A stretch of 64,000 bases of DNA from the NCBI RefSeq assembly GCF_019175385.1, contig NC_083339.1:29231637-29295636 (forward strand), given 5' to 3'. A program made the position numbers and the translations under genes. This document shows, piece after piece, positions 11,582 to 22,523 of the stretch; position 1 is the stretch's first letter; each line of letters starts with the position of its first letter. Under the pieces are notes generated by a model, which was given only the letters and a program-made list of their open reading frames with translations, did not search any database and had not been told where the DNA came from. Source of the DNA: Lycium barbarum. Its lineage: Eukaryota > Streptophyta > Magnoliopsida > Solanales > Solanaceae.

Positions 11582-11866
11582 GTATGGATTCTGCCTTAGG
11601 GGCTGTTGTTGATTCTCCTAAACTCTCTGAGTGTGCTTACCTAAGTTTTTCTCTTAAAATAATAGATACTAACATGAAGTTAAAAATATTGTAAGGGAAC
11701 TTTTTGATGCCTTTGATCTTCCAGATTACGTTACACGTGTCATTGGTGTGCTGACTCCATCAGAAGCTTATTCAAAATATACTCAGAATGTTGGGTTTTA
11801 GTTTTCCAACAAAAATGGGCAAGTTAAACTCAGAAGCCTATCTTTATTTTTTCTGGTGTCACGACC

Positions 11867-14173
11867 CAACCCGCCATGACTAGCACCCAACTAAATCCTA
11901 GTGGGCGAACCAACACACAAAACATCCATCCATTCAAATCCGATTTTATATTAACCAAGCTAATCAGTTATTACTCATTCAAACATTAAATGAACAAATA
12001 AGTCATGCCATAAAATACTGAAATAAGTGCGGAAGTTCTAACTATTACAAAATCCCCAAAATCCGAAAGTCATCGTACAAGACTTTAATCTAAAACATCT
12101 CTAAGGAATGAAATCTGACTAATAAATCCATAATGTCCAGAATAAGAAAAGACATCATAAGAAGAAGATCTTCGGGCGGCTTGGCATGGGATGAAGCTCA
12201 CCCTAAATTTATCAGCAAAAGAATGCAACAAGGTAGTATCAGTACAAACACTATGTACCAGTAGATATCATAGGCCGACTAAGATTAGTATCATGCATAT
12301 TTCATAAAATCAATAGAATAAACAAGCTAGTCAACAGATATGAATATCAATAAACCACAGCAAGTCAACCAAGGGTAATCACAATAAAATCACCAAGAAT
12401 GTCAAGAATCACAATCACGTAAGCCACAACGGAAATAAATTACCACGATGACCACACTCACTGTACACACATGCTAACTGATGTCATTGCTCAGTAGTCA
12501 TGACCTGCAGGGGACCCATGGTGTCCATGTACCACTCGTTTCGGAATACTCCTCGGACTCGAGCACAAACCTCCGCTCAAGAACAAGCCTCATATGCGGG
12601 ACATATCAACAAATCGCTCATTTTCGGAACTAAACTCGAACCACGAGCCCATGATCTAGGTAACATATGTGCCTTTCCATACCTCTTAAAAAACAGTGTT
12701 TCTTACCTTCTCAATATCAATACTCAAATCATCATTCCATGTCACAATACCCTCGAGAAGATCATATTAGCTTCTCATCACAATACATTCACTGCAGAAT
12801 CAAACACACAGGAATAGTGGCACAAAGCCTACACAATCACTCAGTCATAATCACATAGGAATTTAGCCACACAACATCATGCATGAAAACTAGACATGCT
12901 TTCTTCTAGAGAATTCACAAACATACAATCAACTAACCAAAGTCTAACTCAAGTAGACCGTAACCTACCTCAATGTAGAGCTGGGACAACGCAAGCCTCT
13001 CCGCTACAACTTTCCCTTTCCTTAAAGCCTCAGAATGCTCAAAGTCTAGAAATAAAAGGTTCACTGAGTCACAATTACTCAAATTACAAGTACCAATACA
13101 AGAATACCCTTCCCTTTACCTCATTCCAAGGGGTGGATGATTTTCTTGGTGATAAACAACCTATCAAGGGCGTTGGTAATCATTAATCGTCAAATTATAA
13201 CAACATTCTATCAATATTCCCATTACAAGCAGTTTTTATGGTCAAGACACCATTTTTATAGAACCCCAGGCCTCAATTCACTTAGTTTATGGCCCTAAGT
13301 GTTCAATTTATGGTTAAGAGAAACTAACCCAAGCCTTTAGATGGTAACTAAGTAATAATAACCATAAACCATCAAGTTTAGAAGGTTTATTAATATTCTA
13401 GGGTTTTATTTCAATTTCACCATTAAAGACTCACAAAGGGGATAACAATCATGAAGGAGAAAGGAATGATAGAATGGAATAGATGGAAGTTACCTCTCAA
13501 GAGTTTCTTGCCCTAGCTTGGAATTTTACCCTAGGTGCTTGTTGGGAAGTGTGTTGGTGTTTTGTGAATAGAGAATATGAAACTAAGTATATAAAATTCG
13601 GGCTACTGTTTTCCGTCGACCGCTACAGTGGTCATCACGCCGCTGCAACGGACTTGACCGCTATAGTGGACTTAAGGGAAATCCACTTGACCGCTATGGC
13701 GGTCTGTCCACCGCTATAGCGATGCAGCCACAGCGGTCCACTGCTAGCCACAGCGGCCACCGAGAACATGGATGGCCACTAGCAGCGATCAAAGCACCGC
13801 CATGGCGGTACCGCCGCAGTGTTACTCCCACCGTCACAGCGGTCCATTTTGGGCAGTAAGCTCAACTTTTGTCCAGTTTTTCCCCCTATCACCCAACACT
13901 TCATCCAAGGCTTCAAAAACACAAAATAAGCATGTACATATACATAAAGACGCCCTACGAATCCACCTGTGGCCTCGGAATTTCCAACGGAGTTCTAATT
14001 TTCTATGTCACCCCCTAACGGACTCAAGAAATTCAAGCAACAGCCATAAACAAGTAAAATTCCAGCTCATAAGCTCACACAATTTAGTTTCTACTGGCTC
14101 GTTCTACCCTTGGAACGGTTACATTTGGTGGGGTGATCCTACAATTCCCATAACGACTGGAAGGATTGTTACA
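11867..14173 (-). mobile_element. Solo LTR 'I' (gypsy type), minus strand
   Basis: Runs from tgtcacgacccaaccc to ggattgttaca, i.e. TGTAACAATCC...GGGTCGTGACA on the minus strand, 2,307 bp. It is flanked by near-identical 5-mers, tctgg (11862-11866) and tctag (14174-14178). No gag, pol, PBS or second LTR is present, so this is a solo LTR left by LTR-LTR recombination. A minus-strand TATA box (13588-13595) has a palindrome cluster just upstream. ORFs inside, including one of 150 aa at 13772-14224, are not real genes. Confidence 0.8.
13612..13850. repeat. ccgctatagcgg palindrome cluster in LTR I
   Basis: At least nine copies of variants of gaccgctatagcggtc (ctacagtggtc, ctatggcggtc, cagcggtcc) lie directly upstream of the minus-strand TATA box of LTR I. 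Confidence 0.85.
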
Positions 14174-14262
14174 TCTAGTTTACATAGTTCAAGAAGTTCC
14201 CAATTGTTCGGGGATGGTCGGTAAGAAGGGAAAAAATGGTGAAGGTTGGTTAAAAGACTCCT

Positions 14263-14569
14263 TATAAGTATTCTTTGTATCCCCATTATTTATCTTGGTG
14301 TCAGGCTTCCTGTATCAATTTTATCTTAGTAAAGAAAGCTTGATGAATCCTTGTTGGATTCACTATTGTCAACAAGTTCTTTTAGGCAAAACCGATGTAC
14401 TTGTCTAAACATTTAACAAATTCTTATATCTAGCATTTCTATTGTCACCATCATTATTGAGTGAAATATACTAGCATTTATAAGCTTCTTAAACAGAGAT
14501 GTCAGCCCCAGAATAGCAGAAACTCTCAGCATTTATTTTTGCATTATTTCAAAATTAAATTCAAGATCT
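14263..14569. other. CACTA interior, nothing recognised
   Basis: AT-rich sequence between the end of the plus-strand fragment and the transposase exon. No ORF or repeat. Confidence 0.35.
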
Positions 14570-14990
14570 TACAAATGTCTCCTTAGCACGTGGCTCGACC
14601 CAACCTTCTCTTGTACCGTCCCCTTCTTCTTCTTATGTGTATATTCGAAGACCTCAAAAAGAGGCACAGTGTATCCCCCGTTTAAATTTCGCTGCAAAAT
14701 TAAAAAATAACAGTTCGATAAAACTTTAATCGTATTTAGACAATTTAAAAGAAGGAAAATTTATTAGCTAAATTACCAGTCTTCGTCGGAGCCCTGCGAA
14801 ACTCATGGAACCTCCGGGGTGCAACGAGCCACCCTTTTGAGAGGCTTGGGCTTTGTTTGCTTTTTCACTCTTCTTCTTAAATTCAGGAGTGTCCCAATAC
14901 ACCAAAAAATTAGCTCACACATCAGCCCGCAGTCATTCAGGCTTTTTATTGAGATCTCTGCACTATATAAGTGTTCTTTAATCTGCAAAG
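14570..14990 (-). pseudogene. CACTA transposase (Transposase_24-like) upstream exons
   Basis: Two minus-strand exons. The first (about 14990-14779) reads YWDTPEFKKKSEKANKAQAS followed by QKGGSLHPGGSMSF and RRRL, close to the Transposase_24 consensus for plant CACTA proteins, and ends at a GT donor (gtaatttag). The second (14696-14575) follows an AG acceptor and reads VPLFEVFEYTHKKKKGTVQE before a stop. The join is in phase. The 61-aa ORF at 14803-14988 covers part of the first exon in another frame. Confidence 0.75.
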
Positions 14991-15253
14991 TTACTTTCTT
15001 CTCGAAAATGGTATTTATTTCATTTTCATAACGAAGCTACCATGTACACTTTATCTGCAAAATACACTTTGGTCAGTTAAGTACCAGTCACCAACAAAAG
15101 ATTCGAAGTAGGGGCCAGAAGTCTAGAACGAAAGAAGAAAGAGCATTTGTATAAGTCATATTTGCATAATACATCCTGTTTTTTCTATTGTCAAGTGCTA
15201 TGAAGAATCTTAAGCAGTTTCTTTTGAAGTCCTACTTCGCATTTAGGTACACT
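14991..15253. other. CACTA 5' side, truncated
   Basis: Continuation upstream of the transposase exons until LTR J. No coding match and no CACTA terminus seen. Confidence 0.35.
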
Positions 15254-15754
15254 TGTCACAACCTATACCGGAGGGCCATGATGGGCACCCGGGCCTTACC
15301 TGCCTAGCACCGCTAATCATACATTCATATCATAATATTAAACAAGAGTAGACCCCGAGGGTCATCAGATGGAAATCTGCTAAATCATAATGGGGATGAG
15401 CCTGAAAAGACATACTATACAACTATGCTGGACAAAAACTGTGCAAGCCGATAAGGCCATCATGGAATAATATATAGCAAAAATATAGGCCGAGGGGTCC
15501 ATACAACGTCTAACTATACCATGATTGTCTACAAGCCTCTACTAGAGTATATGACATAACAAGGTTGGGACAGGGCCCTGCCATACTCATATGTACACAA
15601 AAAGTATAACGTACCAAAAACACAACAGCAACTCTGAAACAAGAGGAGTGTTCCAATATTAGTTGAATAACAATCTACAGGGGTGGATCGTCAACCTGAA
15701 CCTGCGGGCATGAAACGCAGCGCCCCCAGAAAAGAGACGTCAGTACAGACAAAG
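15254..15754 (-). mobile_element. LTR 'J' 3'-end fragment, minus strand
   Basis: Starts tgtcacaacctatacc (the reverse complement of an LTR 3' end). It contains the conserved LTR box (cctgcgggcatgaaacgcag ... gacgtcagtac, 15700-15745). It is interrupted exactly where LTR K begins at 15755. Its remainder should lie right of K, beyond the window. Confidence 0.6.
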
Positions 15755-16366
15755 TGTCACGACCCATTTTAGATAACTCGTGCGGGCACCTACCTTTTCC
15801 ATTTCGGTAGGCGAACCCTTATCCTAACCTTCACAAACATAAATAAAGTAGAAGAAAATAGAAATAATGTAAGTCTCACAATAATAATATAAAGTGCGAA
15901 AAGTAGTGAAATACAACCCCAGTATCGTGGTTTGGTCATATAAGAGCTCTACTAAACTATAAGTCTGAATAATACATTAAAGTCTCAATTCATGTCTCGG
16001 AATAGGAAGTAAGACATAAGCAATAAAGGGGAGTCCTCGGGCAGCGAAGGTAATCATGCTCGCCTTCAATGGACTCGATAGCAAACTCAAAAATTAGCCA
16101 TGAGGATATGAAGTGAAACCTTGCAAGTACTCTGTATCCATAAAAGAATGCAGCAAGTGTAAGTTAGTACAAACAACAAGTACTGGTAGTTATCATAGGT
16201 CGACTAAGAATAGCTACTGTATATGAAGACAATAAAGTAAGAATAACACGTAAACAGTAAAGTACAAGCCATTATTAGGCAAGTATCCATAATACCAATC
16301 ACAACCTATGTTATAGCTTCTAAGCCCAAATGTGCCAAGCTTTAGAATAATCACCCAAGACCAAAC
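15755..16366 (-). mobile_element. LTR 'K', first part, minus strand (F-related family)
   Basis: Begins tgtcacgacccatttt. The sequence is the reverse complement of an LTR end like that of F (compare 63030-63115: aggcgaaccctt matches aagggttcgctt, and the conserved gggtcatgaca terminus). Its length of about 612 bp matches the distance from the F LTR end back to the point where K stops. K resumes at 63116, so element F is inserted in K. Confidence 0.65.
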
Positions 16367-18999
16367 TGTGACTACAGTATCTCGTCCCCATTTAGTCTTT
16401 TTGGCATTTTCGCCCTTTTTCGGGCTTGGTTAGCTCACATTTGACCCGAGGGAATAGTTGGCACATTTCTAAAGTTGTCTAGATCGGATTCGGGTAACGT
16501 TTTGTGAAATATAGGCTTAAACTAAAAAAGAGTTGACCCAAATTTGACTTTTAGGTAAACGGACCTTTTTCAACAATTCATCGATTTTGAGAGGTCTGGA
16601 TGGTCATTTAGAACTTGTGTGTATATCTCATTCGGTTCCCAATGCACTCGGATGCATTTTGGGACTTGGGTTGGGAAATTGGAATTAAGGTATTAGGGGT
16701 TGACTCGGTCAACGAGACATCCTTTGGGAATTTCGAGCCCACGAGTGTGTTCGTAGTGTGCTTTTATGTGTGTCTATGTGTGTGATATGTGAGCATATGG
16801 CCTCGGGAATTAGTCGGAAAATCGGATTGAATTGTAAAACTTGGGTGGACTTCTGGTGTTTGGTGCCCGCTTTGGCAGCACCAGCACCGTAGCAGCTGTA
16901 CCCCTGGAGCGGTCATGCTGCCGCTGGAGCAGTTCAAGCCAATTGGGCTTGACCCCTGTAGCGGTCATGGCACTGCTTAAGCAGCACCCCTGGAGTGGCC
17001 TAGGTATCGTGGAAGCGGGTGATGGGCAGTGAGTTCATTTAATGAAGTGTTAAAAGCCTTTAGTCCCTTATTTAATACCATTATGAAAATAGAGCTCTTG
17101 GAGGTTATTGGTGTAGATTCTTGATGGTAAATTTTCCTAATCCTGTTCACTAATTCCTTGTTCCTAATCATCATTGATTTCTCTTTCCTTAGTAATTCCC
17201 TATTAATTGAAGATAAAAGTGTAGTTAATGGATGTTCTATCTAGGCTTATTAATGACGAAATTGATGGAGTTTATGCTAGATTTTGATGAATCTAAGGTT
17301 GTTAATCATTTATCTTCCATTGTTAGAGTTGAATTCTTGAATCAAAGAGTTAGGGTTTATACCCAAAATTGGGGATTTTGCTTCAATTTCGAAATTAGGG
17401 GATTCTATGAGTATAATTAGCAATTAGTGGTTGGGTTATGACCACCTAGTGCTTAATTTGATATTTTACTCTCGAATTTCCCGTTTTGACCTTGTGGGAC
17501 CCGTTTTTCCAAATTCTAAGGTTGGATTTAACCTAAATTGAATGATAGAAATATTAGTATCGTTCGTCATGATTTCTAATCTAGATTTTGAATATTTCTT
17601 GACTTTATTGATCTTGAGGCTCAGCGGAAGGGGAAGGCGAAAAAATGATTTGTCGGTGTTTGCTGTTCGGTAACCAGGTAGGTTATGGCTTACCCTTGGT
17701 GAGCTTCGTATAGAGAAGCATATATTTAGATTATATCATCGGAGAAAGTATGTAAACCTTCGAGTGTGAAGTTCGGTTGGATATTGTCTTAGGTTGGGCC
17801 CTGTTGCGTGATTGGGGCTAGCCACCCCGTTGTGTTGTGATTTGATTATTCTATTATGTTGGATTGATACCACATGTTGTTAGTAGATATTGGAATATGT
17901 TGTTCCATCTTGGTTATGATATTGTTGGCGTACCCACTGTTGGTACTTGTGACCCTTATATATTGTTAGCGTACCCATTGTTGGTGCTTGTGATATTGAG
18001 CATGATTATTGATGTTGATACATGCATTGCACGCACTCTCATTCTTCATGATATACTGTAGAGACATTATTGGTACTTGATAAAACACTATGATGAGTTG
18101 GGCTCGACTTTAAAATCAGAATGACGTGAGAGTCCGATATCCTATGTTAATTTCAAAATCGTGGATTGAGTGAGTGCATGGACTCCGCGGGTCCCCCAGG
18201 GTGGTGCCGGTGAAAACCCCCCGTGGGCAAAGATCCGGGGTCTCATTTGTCTATTGCACAAAGATCCGGGATGAGTGGCACTTAGACTTCACAAGTCACC
18301 TTGGGTTGTGCTACCGAGATATCAATATTTTCGTCCGGAGTACATGTGTACACAGCATTTGCATGGCATTGCATTGCATCCATACATTATTGCATTGCAT
18401 CATGGCTTACATTGATATGATTTGGTGTTGTACTTGTGATGTTAGATTCAGATTTGATATATTGAGACTTGGCACATTTGGGATTAGATGCTCTACTTAC
18501 GCGATGACGTGTACTTGGCTTTGATTAGCTTTGACTTATGTTTGTTGTTTTATCTACCTATCTTGATTTATTGTCTGAAATATGTTAGCTATGCTTAGTC
18601 GGCCGATGATACCTACAAGTACCGTTGTTTTTTACTGACCTGCACTTGCTGCATTCCTTTATGAATGCAGAGTATCAGGTTTGGTCTGCTTCCATCTCTC
18701 GTGGTTGATCGTCGTCATCAGCATTGTTGCGAGTTTTTAGGGTGAGCACGGACGTTTGATGTCTTGACGACTCTTCCTATTTTATGTCTTACTATTGCTA
18801 TTCTGAGACATAGACAAATTTATTTAATATTATTGCAGATTTGTATAATTTTCATTAGATGCTCTTGTATGACTTAGACTACACCCTGGGGATATTTTCC
18901 TTATTATGCACTATTTTTATTATATATTATTGTAATACTTACGTATATATTCTTTTTCGCTTGCTTGACCTATTTATTCACGTCTTTACTTATCGTTGG
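16367..18999 (+). mobile_element. 5' LTR of gypsy element F (truncated at the right)
   Basis: Aligns by eye along its length with the 3' LTR of F (38445-39588 plus 61681-63115), including the agcggtc palindrome cluster (16890-17015), the bottom of the LTR with tactgacctgcacttg and the gaatgcag hairpin (18637-18672). It breaks at 18999 where LTR H begins; about 85 terminal bases present in the 3' LTR are missing. The first about 30 bases are diverged, so the start is approximate. Confidence 0.75.
16890..17015. repeat. agcggtc/gaccgct palindrome cluster in F 5' LTR
   Basis: Repeated variants of ccgctggagcggt and ccctggagcggtc. The same cluster, better preserved, is in the 3' LTR at 38950-39062 (accgctagagcggtc, gaccgctgaagcggc). 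Confidence 0.75.
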
Positions 19000-21848
19000 T
19001 GTCATGACCCTAACCAATGAGCCATGACAAGTACCCGACCACTACTGGCCAAGTACTCCTATGCTTGCATTTACTTCTCACTGACTGTCCTGGGCCCATA
19101 TACAATTTGTAACTGTGCTATACTGTCTCCTGAACAACCAACATAAAAGACACCGTATCGGGAACTCACGGCCAACGCATACATATAAACACAAATGCTG
19201 AGAGTAACAGCGCAAGCCGATTTGGCCGCTACATATCTACTGTACAATAAAATAAGTGCCGACGAGGCTGCATAACAACACGACTACATATCACTGTCTA
19301 CAGACCTCTATAGAATACAAACTGTAGAAAGGATAGGAAAAGGCCCTGCTGTACCCATATATGTACGTAACAAGATGGCATACCATACGGACTGAAGCTC
19401 CGAATCAATGGAGCGTACCGACTGCCGCTGAGGAGAGGTCCTACTGCTGTGAATCGTCCGACTGGCTACCTGATCCTGCAAGCATGAACGCAGCGTCCAT
19501 AAGAAGGGACATCAGTATGAGTAATGTACCGAGTATGTAAGGCATGCATAATAACATATGAGGGATACATAGCATGAATAATAACACAAAGGAAATATAG
19601 AGCATATCGTAAGATAAAAGAGTAAGCTATACATATGAGTGTCTTTTAGGCGGGTACCATGCATGCTTAGTGCTGTAGAACGTGAAGCCCGATCCACATA
19701 TATACATATATACATATATCCATAGTAATGCTTTCTTTGAAAAACATTTCTTGTTCATGTATACAGAAAATAGAACATATCATATTGCCGAGGCGTCGGC
19801 TCCGATCCATTTAGCCACATATGTCCCGCGTCCGGGATGATATCATGTCATATAATACCAACTGATCAGGTGGATACGCGTCTATAGCGCTCTGGCCCTC
19901 TTTCCCATATTCATATACATGTATCATGTACATATATCATGTTCATGTATCATATACATACATTATATAATCAGCATGCATGAGAGCCCAAGGAAAGTTA
20001 TGTCTCTATCGGAGTGACGTAAGGTCGGTAACCTCCGATTGTATTATGGAATAATCACCGTCGCTTTGTCTCACCTTGAAGGAAAAATTATTATAAGGTA
20101 AAACTATCAATGAAAAATAAGCTCAAGAGAAAACGTAGAATAAGGTCATAAATCTGATAAGGTGTCCATTCATATACTTTGGAATCTTTTAAAAATAGTC
20201 ATCACCCATGAATAAAATTGAGAAATCAAGAAATAGCTCAACATTCGTATAAAGTCATTGAAATCGTAAACTTGGAACCTTTAAACACAGAATCATCATC
20301 ATCATCATAATCATCGTAGGAAATATTTTCATCTTTGACATCATCATTATTATGGTGAAAACAGGTTCATCGTTGCTATCATAAGAGCTCACGGAGCCAT
20401 AAATCTCTGATTTAGAAAATACGAACATTTTGGAAAACATTTATGAATTATTAGGAAAAGAATTATGCCTTGGAGTCATAAACATCTAAATCTTGAAAAC
20501 AAAGAAGTCATGGAAGCATTTATGAAATCGTAACATAGGAATCATGCCTTTGAAAGAAAGGGACGAGCCTTAACATACATGTTCTACCTCTTATTAGCTA
20601 CGCTTATTCGTCCGAGCTCGCAAGTCTACATTTAAGAGGATTTACACTAATGTTAGCCTCTTCATCGCACACTTGTTCCAAGTTTCAAATCAAACTATTT
20701 CGTATTCTGTCAAAAATCGGGCAGCATCTCCCCTGTTTATATGTCCAGCCCGAATTCTCAATTAAATAACCAACACTACAATAACAATACCAACATCAAT
20801 AACATCATGTATCTTATCAAATAATTCCATATAATATCCCATACGGTGTTTGTTCCATATTTCCACCAATAGAATTAATTTACAACAATTTAACAACTCC
20901 TTCTCCGTAAATAAACCAAGATTAACGTTAATAACAAGAGATTTATACCTTTATCACGATAATAATACTATATATTCACTCCTCCACCTTGATCTTAAGC
21001 CACAACACGTTAATACACAATTTTGTAGTTGCAACTATACGCTGTCTGGATCGGGATTTGGGAATTATACCCGGTTCCGGGCTAAAAAGTTGATCTTTGG
21101 AATGTTGGGGAAGTTTCTGGAATATTTGGGGAGTTTTTGGGTGTGCTGGTTGAAAATAGGGGGCCTCCCCCTTTTATAGAACCGTCCAGGTTCTGCCTGG
21201 ACCCACTCAAAATTAACTCAGCGCGATCGCGCCCCCTTTGGGCGCGTTCGCGCAGCCTTAATTTTTCTAACTGCGCGTTCGTTCAGTAAAAAGGTCATAA
21301 CGCTTGATCCCGATATCGTGTGATGGACCACGACCTATGGTTGGAAAGCTATTTCAATTATCTACAACTTTTATTGTTGGTGGTTTTCAAAAATCCAAAC
21401 TTATAATATCGTTTTGGCCCCTCCAAGTCAGATCATCCGAAAATGTTTCCTTAAATCGTCCTTTTGGAGGGCTTATGCCCATTTTTGGCTTAAGGGTCCT
21501 TCTTAGGACTTGCTCAAATTTCCATGTACTACTCATATGTATCTTCATATGTCCTTTGTAAAACTCCGACGTCTGGGCCCCACTTAGCATACAGCAATGA
21601 GGGCTTTTCGTCAAGCAATGCACTACCTGATTTACACCATGTGGTCTCCAAATGTTATATGCATATTATTCTTGCACTCTTATAATATAACCTTCGTCCT
21701 AAACGCGGGCCTCAAAATTGCTCAGAGCATTCGCGCCTCGTAGTGGCGCGTTCACGCTGTGTTGGCCCTTGGCCTTCTGCGCGTTCGCGCCACTCCCTGG
21801 CGCGTTCGCGCAGACCATTTTCCTGGTCTACCAGCCCGACTTGTAACG
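19000..21848 (-). mobile_element. LTR 'H' (G-related family), minus strand
   Basis: Starts tgtcatgaccctaacc. It carries the twin-hairpin box on the minus strand (19475-19542), the aaaaatcgggcagcatctcc box (20712-20735), a strong TATA box CTATAAAAG on the minus strand (21171-21179), and gcgcgatcgcgcc/gcgcgttcgcgcag palindromes upstream of it (21218-21275). From about 21300 to 21675 it is the diverged reverse complement of the G LTR start. A second cluster of gcgcgttcgcgc palindromes (21725-21815) and cttgtaac (21842-21848) follow, so the exact right edge is unclear. No internal region, so it is a solo or truncated LTR. Confidence 0.65.
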
Positions 21849-22523
21849 TCCACGGGCTTGACTATGTGTCCTACCAGTTTCGCGGCGATGCGAAGACTTG
21901 GTTGAGGTATTTTGGGGTTTGCAGACCTAAGGGTTCCCCTTCCCTGACTTGGACTCAGTTCTACCGAGCCTTCCTTGAGAAGTATGTGCCCCGGTCTTTG
22001 AGAGAGACGCGTAGGGATGAGTTTCTACACCTTGAGCAGAGGTGTATATCTGGATTTCTATATCTGGCTTGTTATTCCACTCCTTTGATCCCTATTGAGA
22101 CCGATAGGATCAGGCGTTTTGTTAGTGGGCTAGTAGGCTCTTTCCAGGTTCCTTGCCTTCAGATGGAGGCTATGAGGGCTTCCTTCCAATCCATCATCGA
22201 GCATGCTTCTATGGTTAAGGGCTCTAAGGCCTGTGCATTTAGTGGTGGTGACAAGAGACCGTGTCAGACTGGGTGTTATGATGGTTGTAGTTCGAGGGGC
22301 GCCGGTTGGTCTTCTAGGCTGTATCAGCCATATTCTGGTCGTCCAGTGCATTCAGCTATACAGGCTTCCCCAGTGAGCCATCCATACAGAGAGCTCTTGA
22401 GAGTTAATTTTCAAGACCAGTAGACAGGGTTGCTTCATCCGGGTCCTCTACTTCAATGTATCAACCTTCGTTTCCTTTTACCCGTTATTCTTGTGGAGAG
22501 GTTGGGCATGTTGCTAAGAGATG
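21849..22523 (+). pseudogene. Gag fragment of element F
   Basis: Reads DYVSYQFRGDAKTWLRYFG, then LTWTQFYRAFLEKYVPRSL and the RRDEFLHLEQ stretch, the central capsid region of Ty3/gypsy Gag (retrotransposon gag domain). After a frame change near 22425 it reaches a degenerate CCHC zinc knuckle, CGEVGHVAKRC, whose first cysteine is replaced. The Gag N-terminus, primer-binding site and leader are missing, lost at the junction with LTR H. The frame runs into the G insertion at 22524 and continues beyond it at 34741. Confidence 0.8.

Larger units (their letters stand above)
11582..14262 (+). pseudogene. Gene-like coding fragment split by solo LTR I
   Basis: Opposite in strand to the transposase. 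A first frame starts MDSALGAVVDSPKLSE (11584) and shifts. A second frame (about 11690-11866) reads [20 protein letters not shown] and has one in-frame stop at 11800. The frame is interrupted by the LTR (11867-14173). If the LTR and one target copy are ignored, the frame continues at 14179 with an EVPNCSGMVGKKGKNGEG-type stretch and ends at a stop (about 14260). I do not recognise the protein. It looks like an exon of a host gene, perhaps captured by the CACTA element. Confidence 0.45.
9848..15253 (-). mobile_element. Decayed CACTA (En/Spm) DNA transposon
   Basis: The left terminus CACTACTAGAAG at 9848 is a canonical CACTA end. It is followed by a dense subterminal repeat field (9860-10330) and then, on the minus strand, the 3' part of a plant Transposase_24-type gene, whose more upstream exons lie at 14570-14990. 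The element is cut on the right by LTR J at 15254, and the other terminus is not found. It is interrupted internally by solo LTR I and includes a plus-strand gene-like fragment at 11582-14262. Stops and gaps in the coding exons mean it is not autonomous. Confidence 0.75.

Noticed and set aside
12500..13186. Overlapping ORFs of 63-105 aa
   Set aside because: All within the minus-strand solo LTR I; no motifs and no consistent codon pattern.
13772..14224. 150-aa plus-strand ORF
   Set aside because: Lies inside solo LTR I, partly over its palindrome cluster, and has no recognisable domain.
21743..22423. Whole 226-aa ORF as a single gene
   Set aside because: The first 35 or so residues come from the H-side palindrome region; only the part from about 21849 is Gag.
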